From the NCBI RefSeq assembly GCF_001425175.1, contig NZ_LMDV01000003.1, positions 1 to 64,000 of the forward strand: a stretch of DNA of 64,000 nucleotides, in the 5' to 3' direction. Below, piece after piece: positions 63,409-64,000 of this stretch (positions are counted from its first letter, which is position 1; the number at the start of each line of letters is the position of its first letter). A program made the position numbers and the translations under genes. The notes beneath the pieces are model-generated. The model saw only the letters and a program-made list of their open reading frames with translations. It was not told the origin of the DNA and made no database searches. Source of the stretch: Nocardioides sp. Root1257. Lineage in GTDB: Bacteria > Actinomycetota > Actinomycetes > Propionibacteriales > Nocardioidaceae.

Positions 63409-63428
63409 CCCCGGTCAGATGACCAGGG
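63409..63428 (-). promoter_or_regulatory. Shared operator, copy 2 (oxidoreductase gene)
   Basis: Plus-strand CCCCGGTCAGATGACCAGGG, 64 bp upstream of ATG 63344, in the same orientation relative to its gene as copies 1 and 3. Confidence 0.7.
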
Positions 63429-63527
63429 TTGCCACAGCCACCGGCGACCGAGCCGCCGTGAGTGGCCCCAGCTGGTGGTCAGCAGCGGTCCGCGACCGGT
63501 GGCGCCGGGAGAAGGCCCTCGTCGAAT

Positions 63528-63546
63528 CCCGGCCATCTGACCGGGG
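63528..63546 (+). promoter_or_regulatory. Shared operator, copy 3 (membrane protein gene)
   Basis: CCCGGCCATCTGACCGGGG, exactly the reverse complement of copy 1, ending 63 bp before ATG 63610. Orientation relative to the gene is the same as in the other two. Confidence 0.7.
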
Positions 63547-63609
63547 TGAGCGCACGCGTTCGCAGCCAGGCTCGACGAGAGACACCACCTGACTGCGAGA
63601 GAGACCGAC

Positions 63610-64000
63610 ATGGGCATCAGCACCCGACTGAACACCGGACCAAGCTCCCGTTCCGGCGAGAACCGCGTCCATCTCAGCGACGCGGCCGTCACAGTGACTC
63701 CAAGCTCGGGACCGGTGGGTCGACTCGTCGCCGCGGGACTGGCTGCCGGCGCCGCCATGGCACTGGTCCTCACCCTCGTCGTGTTCGCCGGCGCGACCGA
63801 AGCCGTCATCACCGCCTCGGTCCTGCTGTCGTTCGGCCTCGGCTGGGTCCTCGTAGCGCTGCTCACGACACGCCACACCCAGCGGCCGCAGCGTTGGGCG
63901 CTCGCCCCGGCCGCCGTCATGGGCGCGGCGGGTGCCTCCCTTCTGGTCTTGCGGCCAGGCGACGACGGCATGGCCACCCTGAGCTGGGTGTGGCCTCCCG
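63610..64000 (+). CDS. Membrane protein, partial (possible alpha/beta hydrolase N-terminus)
   Basis: 130 codons visible, running off the window. A polar start (MGISTRLNTGPSSRSGENRV) is followed by three hydrophobic segments at about 38-62, 64-84 and 95-110. The part VMGAAGASLLVLRPGDDGMA with SWVWPP resembles the membrane N-terminus of some actinobacterial alpha/beta hydrolases, but the catalytic part is outside the window. GAGAGA lies before the ATG. Operator copy 3 is upstream. Confidence 0.7.
   Translation, partial: MGISTRLNTGPSSRSGENRVHLSDAAVTVTPSSGPVGRLVAAGLAAGAAMALVLTLVVFAGATEAVITASVLLSFGLGWVLVALLTTRHTQRPQRWALAPAAVMGAAGASLLVLRPGDDGMATLSWVWPP

Overview
The window comes from a high-GC actinobacterium, most likely Nocardioidaceae (Nocardioides-like). 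The signs are strong G/C bias at third codon positions, frequent GTG starts, a likely F420-dependent LLM-class oxidoreductase, a DinB/mycothiol-type enzyme, and the core gene order parA-(RHH partner)-scpA-scpB-rluB followed by aroH-tyrA-cmk-plsC-der. All family names come from reading motifs by eye; no database search was run.

Layout. (1) 0.1-4.1 kb: secreted or surface enzymes (glycerophosphodiester phosphodiesterase, GH26-type glycosidase, metzincin-like protease) and a small GNAT protein. (2) 4.3-14 kb: conserved core with two tightly coupled runs, parA to rluB (chromosome organisation and 23S rRNA modification) and aroH to der (tyrosine/phenylalanine branch, CMP kinase, phospholipid acylation, ribosome GTPase), separated by a STAS protein, an AraC-type regulator and a VOC protein. 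(3) 14-16.3 kb: secreted protein of unknown function, DinB protein, collagen-like surface protein. (4) 16.5-23.5 kb: a probable integrative and mobilisable element beside tRNA-Pro(GGG), with excisionase, tyrosine integrase, a cluster of palindromes and a MobF-type relaxase-helicase. It also holds IS-like ends, decayed genes, and a second broken excisionase at the far side. (5) 23.5-53.7 kb: a stress and signalling region. It contains a two-component system with a GerMN lipoprotein, a SpoIIE-type phosphatase, five STAS or STAS-like proteins, an anti-sigma-type ATPase, a SigB/SigF-family sigma factor, a coupled katE-hemerythrin-dehydrogenase operon and a carboxylate-amine ligase. Two nearly identical copies of a small acidic protein also lie here. 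(6) 53.9-58.7 kb: accessory DNA with frameshifted and truncated genes around a large RCC1-repeat secreted protein, ending in a MITE-like sequence. (7) 58.8-64 kb: a large LuxR-family ATPase regulator and three genes (DJ-1/PfpI, MDR oxidoreductase, membrane protein) that each carry the same roughly 19-bp quasi-palindrome 64-65 bp upstream of the start codon.

How the genes may work together. The phosphatase, STAS proteins, ATPase and sigma factor form a partner-switching set. Promoter-like sites of the form GNNT-N14-16-GGGTAC lie upstream of several nearby stress-type genes, so part of the region may be that sigma factor's regulon (inference). The clearest candidate for an undescribed system is the LuxR-centred regulon at 59.5-63.6 kb. 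Next are the palindrome cluster behind the integrase and the four-gene operon at 29.1-32.0 kb, whose ATPase and phosphoesterase have both lost key motif residues.
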